64,000 bases of DNA, taken from positions 248,001 to 312,000 of the forward strand of contig NZ_LUTR01000002.1 of the NCBI RefSeq assembly GCF_001597725.1. The letters are read 5' to 3'. The notes below the pieces were generated by a model. That model made no database searches and had not been told where the DNA came from. It saw nothing but the letters and a program-made list of their open reading frames with translations. Positions 37,800 through 46,266 of this stretch are shown piece after piece (the stretch's first letter is position 1; each line of letters opens with the position of its first letter). The stretch is from Neptuniibacter marinus (GTDB lineage: Bacteria; Pseudomonadota; Gammaproteobacteria; Pseudomonadales; Balneatricaceae). A program made the translations under genes and the position numbers.

Positions 37800-39317
37800 A
37801 TGCCAGACCGTTATATAAAGAAAATTTTAGAAGCCCGCGTTTATGATGTAGCAATAGAAACGCCATTGGATGAAGCCAAAGGCCTGTCTGAACGTCTGGA
37901 AAATCGAATTTTACTTAAGCGTGAAGATAAGCAGCCCGTTTTCTCATTTAAGATTCGCGGGGCTTATAACAAAATGGCTCAGCTCACGGAAAAACAAAAA
38001 GCATGCGGTGTTGTTGCCGCCTCCGCAGGCAACCATGCGCAAGGCTTGGCAATGTCAGCTAAATACCTCGGTGTTAAAGCAACCATCGTCATGCCAAAAA
38101 CTACACCCGACGTAAAAGTAAATAATGTACGTCGCTTAGGTGGCAAAGTAGTTCTACACGGAGATGCATATGACGATGCGTCCAGCTATGCTCAGAAACT
38201 CGTCAAAGAGAAGGGAATGACCTACGTCCATCCTTTTGATGACCCTGATGTTATCGCGGGCCAAGGCACTGTTGCCATGGAGATATTACGTCAAGAATCA
38301 GGCCCTATAGATGCGATTTTTGTTCCTGTAGGCGGGGGCGGTTTAATCGCAGGTATCGCTGCCTACGTTAAGTACCTTCGCCCAGAGACAAAAATCATTG
38401 GCGTCGAATCTGAAGACTCCGCTTGTCTAAAAGCTGCATTAGATGCCGGTAAGCGCGTTACACTGGATCAGGTGGGCATTTTTGCTGACGGCGTTGCTGT
38501 TGCCATCATTGGTGAAAATACCTTTGAGGTTGCCAAAAAGTATGTCGATGAAGTAATCACTGTATCGACCGATGAAATTTGCGCAGCGATTAAAGATATC
38601 TATGATGATACCCGCTCTATCTGCGAGCCGGCAGGTGCCTTAGGTGTCGCGGGTATGAAAAAATATGTTAACCGAGAGCAATGTTCAGATAAAACACTGA
38701 TCGCTATAGATTCTGGCGCGAATGTTAACTTTGATCGTTTACGTCATATTGCAGAACGTTCTGAACTAGGTGAAAAACGTGAGGCAATTATCGCCGCACG
38801 CATCCCTGAGCAAGCAGGAAGTTTTAAAAAGTTCTGTTCAGCCTTAGGTAAACGTAATATCACCGAATTCAACTACCGCTATAGCGATGATAGCAATGCG
38901 ATTGTTTTCGCTGGAGTGCAGCTAACGCCCAACAGCAATGACCGTACTGAACTCCTTACTGAACTCCGTGAGCAAGCTTATGAAGTTGAAGACCTAACAG
39001 ATAATGAGATCGCCAAACTCCACGTTCGTTATATGGTGGGAGGGCACTCACCTAACAGCCTTAATGACGAGGTTATTTATCGATTTGAGTTCCCGGAACG
39101 TCCTGGGGCACTGATGAATTTCCTTAGCAAACTAGGTGGTAAATGGAATATTTCCATGTTCCATTACCGTAACCATGGCGCAGCTTATGGACGCGTATTA
39201 GTTGGCATGCAAGTACCCAACGCTGAACGCGACCAAGTGGGTAAATTCCTATCTAAAATCGGTTACAACTACTGGGAAGAAACGGACAACACTGCTTACA
39301 AACTATTCCTTGGCTAA
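37800..39317 (+). CDS. ilvA: Threonine ammonia-lyase, biosynthetic
   Basis: This PLP enzyme deaminates threonine to 2-oxobutanoate, the first step to isoleucine. The 505-residue protein has the catalytic domain with SFKIRGAYNKM (PLP lysine near residue 58), AASAGNHAQGLA near 79 and the glycine loop VPVGGGGLIAGIAA near 180. Two C-terminal ACT-like regulatory domains start near residues 325 and 420 (RFEFPERPGALMNFLSKLGG). This long form is feedback-inhibited by isoleucine. The gene ends 14 bases from the convergent pseudouridine synthase gene. Confidence 0.95.
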   Translation: MPDRYIKKILEARVYDVAIETPLDEAKGLSERLENRILLKREDKQPVFSFKIRGAYNKMAQLTEKQKACGVVAASAGNHAQGLAMSAKYLGVKATIVMPKTTPDVKVNNVRRLGGKVVLHGDAYDDASSYAQKLVKEKGMTYVHPFDDPDVIAGQGTVAMEILRQESGPIDAIFVPVGGGGLIAGIAAYVKYLRPETKIIGVESEDSACLKAALDAGKRVTLDQVGIFADGVAVAIIGENTFEVAKKYVDEVITVSTDEICAAIKDIYDDTRSICEPAGALGVAGMKKYVNREQCSDKTLIAIDSGANVNFDRLRHIAERSELGEKREAIIAARIPEQAGSFKKFCSALGKRNITEFNYRYSDDSNAIVFAGVQLTPNSNDRTELLTELREQAYEVEDLTDNEIAKLHVRYMVGGHSPNSLNDEVIYRFEFPERPGALMNFLSKLGGKWNISMFHYRNHGAAYGRVLVGMQVPNAERDQVGKFLSKIGYNYWEETDNTAYKLFLG

Positions 39318-39331
39318 ATCAGGAGAATTAA

Positions 39332-40267
39332 CTACAGGTGCGAATAGGCATCTGTAGTAATTTCCACCTTTTCGTCTGGTAGTGACAGAACAACCTTAAC
39401 CGCTTCTAATCGCTGATAGGGACTGCTTAGACATTGATAATCCAATGCTGAAAGCCCCTCTGTTAATCGCTGAAGATAATACCGCCCTTGATGAGCATAT
39501 ATTTTATCACCCAGAATGGGATGACCTAAGTAGGCTAATTGAGCTCTAATTTGATGTTTACGCCCAGTACATAATTCACACTCAATCAGCGTATAGCCTG
39601 CTTTACGCTGCAGCACTGTAAATATTGTCTTACTGTATTTAGGCTTTTTAAAAAGATCGGCACTATCTGGTTCAACAACGTATACCTGACTGCGAATTAA
39701 GCTACCCTCTTTTTCTGATAACTCACACTCAAACCGATGAACATCCCAGCTTGGCTCACCACTTACCCACGCATGATAGACTTTTTTTAGCATCAACTGA
39801 TTAAGTTTAGGCTTCCACTTTCGATCAGCAGCCCGATCTTTAGCAAGCAGAATCACCCCCGCTGTTTCCGTATCCAAGCGATGTAGTAATTGGCACTGAT
39901 CGTAGACTGTTTCACGCCGAACCAAAGAGATAAGTGTGTGGTAAAGATTGCGCGTGGTACGACTTACAGGTAAAAGATGAGGCTTATAAAGAGCAAGTAG
40001 CTCTGTATTTTCCCATAGTAGTTTCCAGCGAGTATCGACAACTTCCTCCTGATGCTCTGGCAGGAAAACTGTCACCTTTTGCCCAGCATCTAAAGCTTGA
40101 TTTAAAGAAGCCGGTTGATTATCAATAAGAATACGATAAGAACTAGACAGATCGGCTAACTGTGCGCCGTGAGCATCAACTAAGCGGTGACGCAAAAACT
40201 GGAAAACTGAACGCTGCGCAGAAAACACCCTGAAGGTTAAGGAAAACTCATCAGATTCAGGAATCAT
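39332..40267 (-). CDS. RluA family pseudouridine synthase
   Basis: This 311-residue protein makes pseudouridine in RNA. The catalytic signature LLHRLDTETAGVILLAKD near residue 130 contains the essential Asp. LAYLGHPILGDKIYA near residue 240 and ECELCTGRKHQIRAQ are further family motifs. The N-terminus (SVFQFLRHRLVDAHGAQLAD) resembles an S4-type RNA-binding segment. The RNA target (23S rRNA or tRNA) cannot be told from this view. It is followed downstream only by ilvA, convergent, and is 8 bases after the membrane gene on the same strand. Confidence 0.88.
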   Translation of the reverse strand: MIPESDEFSLTFRVFSAQRSVFQFLRHRLVDAHGAQLADLSSSYRILIDNQPASLNQALDAGQKVTVFLPEHQEEVVDTRWKLLWENTELLALYKPHLLPVSRTTRNLYHTLISLVRRETVYDQCQLLHRLDTETAGVILLAKDRAADRKWKPKLNQLMLKKVYHAWVSGEPSWDVHRFECELSEKEGSLIRSQVYVVEPDSADLFKKPKYSKTIFTVLQRKAGYTLIECELCTGRKHQIRAQLAYLGHPILGDKIYAHQGRYYLQRLTEGLSALDYQCLSSPYQRLEAVKVVLSLPDEKVEITTDAYSHL

Positions 40268-40275
40268 ATTTGCCG

Positions 40276-40776
40276 TTAAGGCATCTCAGGCGAGTGCTCA
40301 AAACTCTGTCCAAAAAAAGCTTGTAAGGTAAACAGGAATAACGATGTCACGCCCCAAACTAAACCGGTAACGACGCCTAAATCGATAATCCCTCGCCAAG
40401 GCTGTTCAAGCTGATGAACAAGAAGAACCATCCCGACAATCCCTAACGTCAAGCAATAGGTCACTATCATCCTTTTACGCACAATGGAGAAAAAGCCCAT
40501 ACAAAACAACGGTGCTAAGAACACTCTTAAAGGGGAGGCGTTCTGAGAAAGATATAAAATACGTGCAGCTACCCGCGGAGCCCAAGCTTTTTGGAATCCA
40601 CGATAACCTTCAGCAAACCCCATAAAAGCAATACAAACGGCCATCGCCAACCAATGATACCACTCCAGCTCATATGTGAAGGTTTGCCAACCTATCGAAC
40701 TTAACCGATAAATCGCACTGCCTAACAATAAACTGATGCCGGTAATACCCCACAGCGCTGCTAAATAACCTAACAC
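40276..40776 (-). CDS. Integral membrane protein, unknown function
   Basis: This 166-residue protein has four hydrophobic segments (about residues 3-22, 42-56, 103-121 and 131-153) and a basic loop RKRMIVTYC. The start is GTG at 40776 (MLGYLAALWGITGISLLLGS), with AGAG some bases before. I do not recognise a family. It is probably cotranscribed with the RluA-family gene, from which it is separated by 8 bases, but a shared job is not evident. Confidence 0.65.
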   Translation of the reverse strand: MLGYLAALWGITGISLLLGSAIYRLSSIGWQTFTYELEWYHWLAMAVCIAFMGFAEGYRGFQKAWAPRVAARILYLSQNASPLRVFLAPLFCMGFFSIVRKRMIVTYCLTLGIVGMVLLVHQLEQPWRGIIDLGVVTGLVWGVTSLFLFTLQAFFGQSFEHSPEMP

Positions 40777-40874
40777 CCTAGTATCTCTTTTCTGCCGTAA
40801 ATAGTTTGAACGGCGGATTATACCTGTTGCAACACGAACTGCCCAATAGTGCTAAATAACAAAGTAGCACTAAA

Positions 40875-40902
40875 CAAAAAAAACCACCGCAAGCGGTGGT
40901 TA
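40875..40902 (-). terminator. Terminator of the dctPQM operon
   Basis: On the minus strand AACCACCGC (40893-40901) pairs with GCGGTGGTT (40882-40890), and a run of eight T follows. It lies 65 bases after the dctM stop. Confidence 0.9.
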
Positions 40903-40966
40903 AATGCACTAATCAACAGATTAGAAATGGGAAGTTTTAAGGGAAACCTCCCAGGGACGAGATTAA

Positions 40967-42364
40967 TTAATAACCATTTAATTGGTCGATATATTCTGGC
41001 AGGAATAATGATATCTGAGGAACATAAGTAATCAGCATCAAGAAACCTAAGAGCAAACACAACCAAGGTAGACACGCCTTGATAACCCATATCATGTTTT
41101 CCCCGGTTATCCCGGCTGTGACAAAGAGATTGAGCCCCACCGGCGGGGTCAGCATCCCTATCTCCATATTCACCACCATAATGATGCCTAAATGGATAGG
41201 ATCGATACCCAGCTTCATAGCAATCGGGAACAAGATAGGCGCCATAATCAACAATATTGCTGAAGGCTCCATAAAGTTACCGGCAATCAATAACAAGATA
41301 TTGACTACGATGAGGAAGCCCCAAGCAGGTAAGCCCCAAGCAATAATTTGCTCAGCAATGGTATGAGGGATACGCTCTGTCGTCAGTACATGGGCAAACA
41401 GCATTGCGTTGGCAATGATAAATAGCAGCATCATTGAGACTTTAGATGCATCCAGCAACACTTTACGTACTTCCGGATCACTGATGGACTTAGGAATAGC
41501 AATAATCATCTGCACAGAGTTACGTACTGCTGCAGCAATGATATTCTCCCCCGATTTCTGCCAAGGAATGCCTTTCATAGGACCTATATCTCGGTACCCC
41601 ATCACAGCAATAAAATAGCCATAAACAGCCGCAACCGCCGCAGCTTCAGTTGGCGATGCCACACCACCGTATATAGAACCTAATACGATGATAATCAGCA
41701 TTAAGCCGCCTAAAGCAATCAAACCCGATTTAGCCAGCGCTTTAAAACCTGGGAAAGGCTGAGAAGGCAATCCTTTAACTCTCGCTACAATATAGATAGC
41801 GATCATCAAAATAAGACCCATCATCAAACCTGGAAGAAAGCCCGCCATAAACATGCGCGATGCAGATACTTCTGTAGCTGCAGCATAAACAAGCATCACA
41901 ATCGAAGGCGGTATCAAAATACCTAAAGTACCCGCATTGGCAATAACGCCCGCAGCAAATGCTTTTGGATAGCCGGAACGCACCATGCCTGCGATACAAA
42001 TAGTACCTATAGCCGCAACAGTGGCAGGCGATGAACCTGATACGGCTGCAAACAGCATACACGCCATAACCGATGCCATCGCTAAGCCGCCTCGAATATG
42101 ACCAACAGTATCAACTGCAAAGTTAATCAATCGTTTAGCAACACCGCCTGTTGATAGGAAGGATGAGGACAAAATAAAGAAAGGTATAGCGAGTAATGTA
42201 TAGTGTTCTGATGTCGCTTCAAATAGCTTCAACGAGATTGAAGCAAGGGAATCATTTGAAAACAACAGAATCGTTGTTACAGAAGATAAACCTAGAGCAA
42301 TAGCGATCGGCATACCGATCAACATGCAACCAAAAAGCATGATAAATAGCACGGCAATAGTCAT
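40967..42364 (-). CDS. dctM: TRAP dicarboxylate transporter, large permease subunit
   Basis: This 465-residue inner-membrane subunit with about 12-13 helices is the ion-coupled carrier of a tripartite transporter. Family motifs include MLFGCMLIGMPIAIALGLSS at the N-terminus, GSSPATVAAIGTI near residue 112, NAGTLGILIPPSIVMLVYA near 143 and VGLNLFVTAGIT near 425. It shares one base with dctQ (TAATG), so translation is coupled. Together with DctP and DctQ it takes up C4-dicarboxylates such as succinate, fumarate and malate, inferred from the neighbouring DctBD pair. Confidence 0.94.
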   Translation of the reverse strand: MTIAVLFIMLFGCMLIGMPIAIALGLSSVTTILLFSNDSLASISLKLFEATSEHYTLLAIPFFILSSSFLSTGGVAKRLINFAVDTVGHIRGGLAMASVMACMLFAAVSGSSPATVAAIGTICIAGMVRSGYPKAFAAGVIANAGTLGILIPPSIVMLVYAAATEVSASRMFMAGFLPGLMMGLILMIAIYIVARVKGLPSQPFPGFKALAKSGLIALGGLMLIIIVLGSIYGGVASPTEAAAVAAVYGYFIAVMGYRDIGPMKGIPWQKSGENIIAAAVRNSVQMIIAIPKSISDPEVRKVLLDASKVSMMLLFIIANAMLFAHVLTTERIPHTIAEQIIAWGLPAWGFLIVVNILLLIAGNFMEPSAILLIMAPILFPIAMKLGIDPIHLGIIMVVNMEIGMLTPPVGLNLFVTAGITGENMIWVIKACLPWLCLLLGFLMLITYVPQISLFLPEYIDQLNGY

Positions 42365-42954
42365 TATTTATCCCCTTCTTTAGATACTTTAGATACTTTC
42401 TGGGGCTGCTCATCACCAAGTGCTGTTTCTTTTAGCTCTTTAGCGATCTCCATAGATTCTTCCGCTTCATCAGCAAAATGAAAACCATCTGCTTGATTAG
42501 TCACAACCTTCCAGCCTAGTTGCAAGAAACGAATAATTAGTAAAACAAAACCGATGACAAGAATACTCATAGGAATCCACTTAGGTATAGGTAGATCCTC
42601 CAACTCAATTCCGATCATTTTCATCTTGCTTAGGTAGATCCAAGAACCGTAAAGAAACAGCCCGCAATAAACCAAGCATAATGCTACGGCCACTAACGTA
42701 ATAAAACGGTGTGTATTTTGAGGTAATAGTTTTACGAACACATCAACGCCGATGTGTGCACCTACTTTAACGCCGTAAGAGGCACCAAAAAGGACAAACC
42801 AAGCCGCAAGAAGAAGCGTTACTTCCTGCGCCCAGTGGATGCCTGCATTAAAACCAAAGCGAGCAATTACTTCAGCAAAAACAAGCAAGGTCATTGAAAC
42901 TAGAAGCGCAGATAAAAAGCCCTCTTCCAGCTTAGTTACGAGATTACGTACCAT
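42364..42954 (-). CDS. dctQ: TRAP dicarboxylate transporter, small permease subunit
   Basis: This 196-residue subunit has four membrane helices (about residues 15-34, 45-62, 85-108 and 130-150), with the family segment HWAQEVTLLLAAWFVLFGAS near residue 40. The C-terminal tail is long, charged and cytoplasmic (EESMEIAKELKETALGDEQP). Its stop overlaps the dctM ATG. It is 174 bases after dctP, with a hairpin between the two. Confidence 0.92.
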   Translation of the reverse strand: MVRNLVTKLEEGFLSALLVSMTLLVFAEVIARFGFNAGIHWAQEVTLLLAAWFVLFGASYGVKVGAHIGVDVFVKLLPQNTHRFITLVAVALCLVYCGLFLYGSWIYLSKMKMIGIELEDLPIPKWIPMSILVIGFVLLIIRFLQLGWKVVTNQADGFHFADEAEESMEIAKELKETALGDEQPQKVSKVSKEGDK

Positions 42955-43079
42955 AATGGCCCCCGTAGCGACTCACGTCGTTCGATTAGAATAGTTAGGT
43001 GAAACAACATTCACAGGACAACTCCAATAAATAATATTGGTTTGTCTGAAGCTCTCCTCTGAATGTGGGAGAGATAGAT

Positions 43080-43111
43080 ACCGGGTAGAAGGAGCGAGAT
43101 TCCTACCCGGT
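43080..43111 (-). terminator. Intercistronic hairpin between dctP and dctQ
   Basis: ACCGGGTAG (43103-43111 on the minus strand) pairs with CTACCCGGT (43080-43088) across a 14-base loop, 17 bases after the dctP stop. No U-tract follows. Such stems in binding-protein operons often give partial termination or protect the upstream message, so more DctP than permease is made. Confidence 0.6.
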
Positions 43112-43128
43112 GAGAGTCCCAACTTATA

Positions 43129-44112
43129 TTAGTTGTTAGACGCTTCGGCAGCTTTGATTAGATCGGCACCGATCTGATCTTCAAACTTTTTCCAAACTGG
43201 CTTCATCGCTTCAACCCACTGAGCGCGTTCAGCGTCAGAAAGTGTTAGCACTTCAGAGCGTTTAGAATCAATAATCTTCTGCTTATCAGAATCCGCTTTC
43301 TGAGCAGCAATAGAATTACCATGTTTAATTGCTTCATCTAGCGCTTTCTTAACTTCAACTTTCAGATTGCTATCCAAGCCCATCCAAAATTCAGCAGAAG
43401 TTACCACTAAGTAATCAAGAACACCGTGGTTCGATTCTGTGATGTACGGCTGCACTTCGAAGAATTTTTTCGAGTAGATGTTAGACCATGTATTTTCTTG
43501 ACCATCAATTGCTTTAGTCTGAAGTAATGTGAATACTTCGGAGAATGGTTTTTTCAATGGTACAGCATCAACCGCTTCAAACTGCGCCTGAAGTACATCA
43601 GATGTCATGATGCGGAACTTTTTACCTGACGCATCACCTGGTACTTGTAACGGGTTGCTAGCAGAAAGCTGTTTCATACCATTATGCAGATAACCAAGAC
43701 CGACAAGGCCTTTCTTCTGCAGAGCATTCAATAATTTCTGGCCTTCTGGACCGTTCTGAAATTTCTCTACCGCTGCCATATCTTTAAATAGGAACGGAAG
43801 GTCAAAAATCTGAAGCGTTTTAGTGTACTTCTGGAATTTAGACAGTGAAGGCGCAGCCATCTGCACATCACCTAACAGCATAGCTTCAAGTACTTTGTTA
43901 TCACCAAAAAGCTGAGAGTTAGGAAATACTTTTACTTCAACCTTACCAGCAAGACGCTCATCAACAAGCTCTTTAAACTTAATTGCCATCTGGCCTTTAG
44001 GTGTGTTTTCAGCAACTACGTGTGAGAATTTAATCTCTACTGGAGCAGCGGAAACAGCTTGCGCTCCAAAAGTTAAAGCTAGGGTAGTGACTGCAGCAGT
44101 CAGTAAACGCAT
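43129..44112 (-). CDS. dctP: TRAP dicarboxylate transporter, periplasmic binding protein
   Basis: This 327-residue solute-binding protein has a signal peptide ending AQAVSAA (cleavage about residue 22) and begins mature EIKFSHVVAENTPKGQMAIK. The conserved arginine that binds the carboxylate is expected in KKFRIMTSDVLQAQFEAVDA near residue 150, and the DctP segment AIDGQENTWSNIYSKKFFEV near residue 213 is typical. AGGAG precedes the ATG. Transcription should start at the sigma-54 promoter 44216-44232, about 90 bases upstream. Confidence 0.94.
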   Translation of the reverse strand: MRLLTAAVTTLALTFGAQAVSAAPVEIKFSHVVAENTPKGQMAIKFKELVDERLAGKVEVKVFPNSQLFGDNKVLEAMLLGDVQMAAPSLSKFQKYTKTLQIFDLPFLFKDMAAVEKFQNGPEGQKLLNALQKKGLVGLGYLHNGMKQLSASNPLQVPGDASGKKFRIMTSDVLQAQFEAVDAVPLKKPFSEVFTLLQTKAIDGQENTWSNIYSKKFFEVQPYITESNHGVLDYLVVTSAEFWMGLDSNLKVEVKKALDEAIKHGNSIAAQKADSDKQKIIDSKRSEVLTLSDAERAQWVEAMKPVWKKFEDQIGADLIKAAEASNN

Positions 44113-44215
44113 GTGAAATCTCCTGTTATGGGACTTTTATTTATCGTTCTTGTTTTTAAACTCAGCGCTATTCCACTTTTTTACGCAGACTTGCCTGAAT
44201 CTATATACCCAATAC

Positions 44216-44232
44216 AGCAAAAAGAAGGCCAA
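44216..44232 (-). promoter_or_regulatory. Sigma-54 (-24/-12) promoter of dctPQM
   Basis: The minus strand reads TTGGCCTTCTTTTTGCT. It has the invariant GG and GC with exactly ten bases between them, the -24/-12 spacing, and close to the TGGCAC-N5-TTGC consensus. Position and direction fit dctP, and a sigma-54 activator (DctD) is encoded close by. Confidence 0.7.
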
Positions 44233-44540
44233 CTCAGATAAAAACGTATATCGCTAAGCTGGAGAACCCATAGTTACTGATATAAATAGATAAACTACGG
44301 TTTAAAGAAAGCTCTATTCTTGAGCCGAAAACGGCGGATAACCACACATCCAAAAAAAATTTAAGGCGGATACTGACCCCTTTTTTGTAGAACAATAGTG
44401 GACGCAAAACCTTTTCCTATAGTTGTTTGATCTGCATCTATCTTATTGAGCTATAAGCGGTATACGAAAATATCACTTCACCTTAGTATAAATATACAGC
44501 TAATATGATCCCTAAACCTATGAAAAACAGGAGCTAGAGT
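44233..44540. other. Intergenic region before the chemoreceptor gene
   Basis: The AT-rich space contains no gene I can support. GCTCTATTCTTGAGC near 44310-44325 and two GGCGGATA repeats (44333, 44373) are possible activator sites for the upstream sigma-54 promoter, but I cannot assign them. A TATAAG box near 44452 could serve the chemoreceptor gene. Confidence 0.35.
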
Positions 44541-46151
44541 GTGAAACTAGATGGCCTTTCAATTCAAACAAAAGTAAACCTCTCATTAGCGGCTGTTTTT
44601 CTTATTATCTTAGTCAGCTCCCTAACCGCCATCTATAGAAGTGAATCGGGACTAGTTTCAGAAGTAGTAAAAAAGAACACCAGCGATACAGCAGATTCCT
44701 ATTTTGACAGTATAAATATACTGATGCTCAGTGGCGCAATGTCGAATCGTGGAGCGCTACAAAAAAAGATTTTAGCGAACCCCGATGTGTTGGAAGCAAG
44801 GATTATTCGTGGGGATATAGTCTCCAACATATACGGCCCAGGCACCGCGGATTCAAAAATTGAAGATGAGCTTGATCTTAGAGCAATGGGTGGCGAACAT
44901 ATAGTTGAGGAGGTTAATGATACGCAAGGACACCGCCTCACGATTATTACTCCTATGAAAGCCCTATCTGATTACAAAGGGACCAACTGCTTACTCTGCC
45001 ACCAAACGGAAGAGGGTAATGTTTTAGGTGCAGTACGCGTAACCTATTCTTTTGAAAATTTAGATAACACCATTCGTAGCAATCTAATTAGCGTTGCCGT
45101 CACAGAGCTAGTGCTCTTCATTGGCGGACTCATCCTTATCAGTTTACTTTTGGGTCACCTGGTTATCCGCCCTGTACGCAAAATGGGTAACACTATTAAT
45201 ACCATCCATAAAGATTCTAACCTTAAGCTCAGAATCGAGGTCAACTCCAAAGATGAGATAGGCATGATGTCTAACTCTCTAAATGTCATGTTGGAAGATT
45301 TCCACGGCAGTTTAAGCAAAGTAAGTTCCACCGTTCACCAACTAAGTACATCAAGCACCTCGATTAATGATATTGCCGACTTAGCGAATAGCGCAGTTCA
45401 TAGCCAACAGGTACAAACCGATGCGGTTGCGGTTGCAATGGAACAGATGGAAATATCCACCCAAAATGTAGATACGAATGCCAGCAACACAGTTTCAGCT
45501 TCTGATATGGCATTAAAACAAAGCCAAGAAGGTACCCTCATCACCGAGCAGGCACTGAATGCCATCGAGCAGCTAAAAAATAACATTGATCGTGCTCTCG
45601 AAGTTATCAACAAACTTGACCAACAAAGTCAGAGTGTCGGCACTGTTCTAGAGGTAATTCAAAAAATAGCAGAGCAAACCAACCTCCTCGCACTTAACGC
45701 CGCAATCGAAGCAGCACGCGCTGGTGAGCAAGGCCGTGGCTTCTCCGTAGTTGCAGATGAGGTGCGTACTTTAGCCAGTAAAACGCGCTCCTCCACGGAA
45801 GAGATCAATACCATTATCGAAGAACTGCAAGAAAATGCTAAAGACGCAGTAACGGTCATGGATCAAGCACATATTAGCGCTGAGGCGGGTGTCACAAAAG
45901 TACAAGAGACCTCTGTGGCTCTTACAAAGATCTCTGACGAGGTACGTAGGATCAACGATATGAACCATATGGTTTCATCTTCAGCAAAAGAGCAAACAGT
46001 GATGACGTCTAGCGTAGATACAAGCGTCCAAGAGATTGCTCGAACAGCTGCACAAACCTCATCCCGTGCTGGAAAACTAAATCAAGTGGCCCATGAACTG
46101 AATACTTTAGCTGGGCAGCTGGAATCTATGGTGCAGAAGTTCAAACTTTAA
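44541..46151 (+). CDS. Methyl-accepting chemotaxis protein with c-type haem motif in sensor domain
   Basis: This 536-residue chemoreceptor has helix TM1 at about 13-32, a periplasmic domain to about 180, TM2 at 182-207 ([20 protein letters not shown]), HAMP to about 260 and a signalling domain with the hairpin tip [20 protein letters not shown] near 375. NCLLCHQ at 149-155 is a CxxCH haem-c site in the periplasmic part, 26 residues before TM2, as in haem-containing receptors of Geobacter. It could sense redox state, oxygen, NO or a ligand. The start is GTG with AGGAG in front. It lies between dctP and dctD. Confidence 0.9.
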   Translation: MKLDGLSIQTKVNLSLAAVFLIILVSSLTAIYRSESGLVSEVVKKNTSDTADSYFDSINILMLSGAMSNRGALQKKILANPDVLEARIIRGDIVSNIYGPGTADSKIEDELDLRAMGGEHIVEEVNDTQGHRLTIITPMKALSDYKGTNCLLCHQTEEGNVLGAVRVTYSFENLDNTIRSNLISVAVTELVLFIGGLILISLLLGHLVIRPVRKMGNTINTIHKDSNLKLRIEVNSKDEIGMMSNSLNVMLEDFHGSLSKVSSTVHQLSTSSTSINDIADLANSAVHSQQVQTDAVAVAMEQMEISTQNVDTNASNTVSASDMALKQSQEGTLITEQALNAIEQLKNNIDRALEVINKLDQQSQSVGTVLEVIQKIAEQTNLLALNAAIEAARAGEQGRGFSVVADEVRTLASKTRSSTEEINTIIEELQENAKDAVTVMDQAHISAEAGVTKVQETSVALTKISDEVRRINDMNHMVSSSAKEQTVMTSSVDTSVQEIARTAAQTSSRAGKLNQVAHELNTLAGQLESMVQKFKL

Positions 46152-46165
46152 AAATACTGCAAACC

Positions 46166-46204
46166 CAAAAGCCCCTAAACCTGAATTTTATAGGGGCTTT
46201 TTAG
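46166..46204. terminator. Terminator between the chemoreceptor gene and dctD
   Basis: AAAAGCCCCTA (46167-46177) pairs with TAGGGGCTTTT (46191-46201) with a 13-base loop and a T-run on the + side. It can act in both directions, more weakly for dctD. Confidence 0.8.
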
Positions 46205-46266
46205 TATATGGGATCTCATAACAGCGATCTAACTCAGTACAAACAACTTAGTTTCACTTATTCGAG

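Noticed and set aside
40818-41090. 90-codon minus-strand frame at the dctM end
   Set aside because: It overlaps the dctM coding end and its terminator in another frame, so it is a shadow frame.
44298-44313. Second sigma-54 site on the + strand
   Set aside because: CGG and AGC are ten bases apart, but the flanking bases do not fit the -24/-12 consensus and the direction serves no sigma-54 gene clearly.
44303-44331. FliA (sigma-28) promoter for the chemoreceptor gene
   Set aside because: TAAAGAAA and GCCGAAAA resemble the two boxes but are separated by 13 bases instead of 11.
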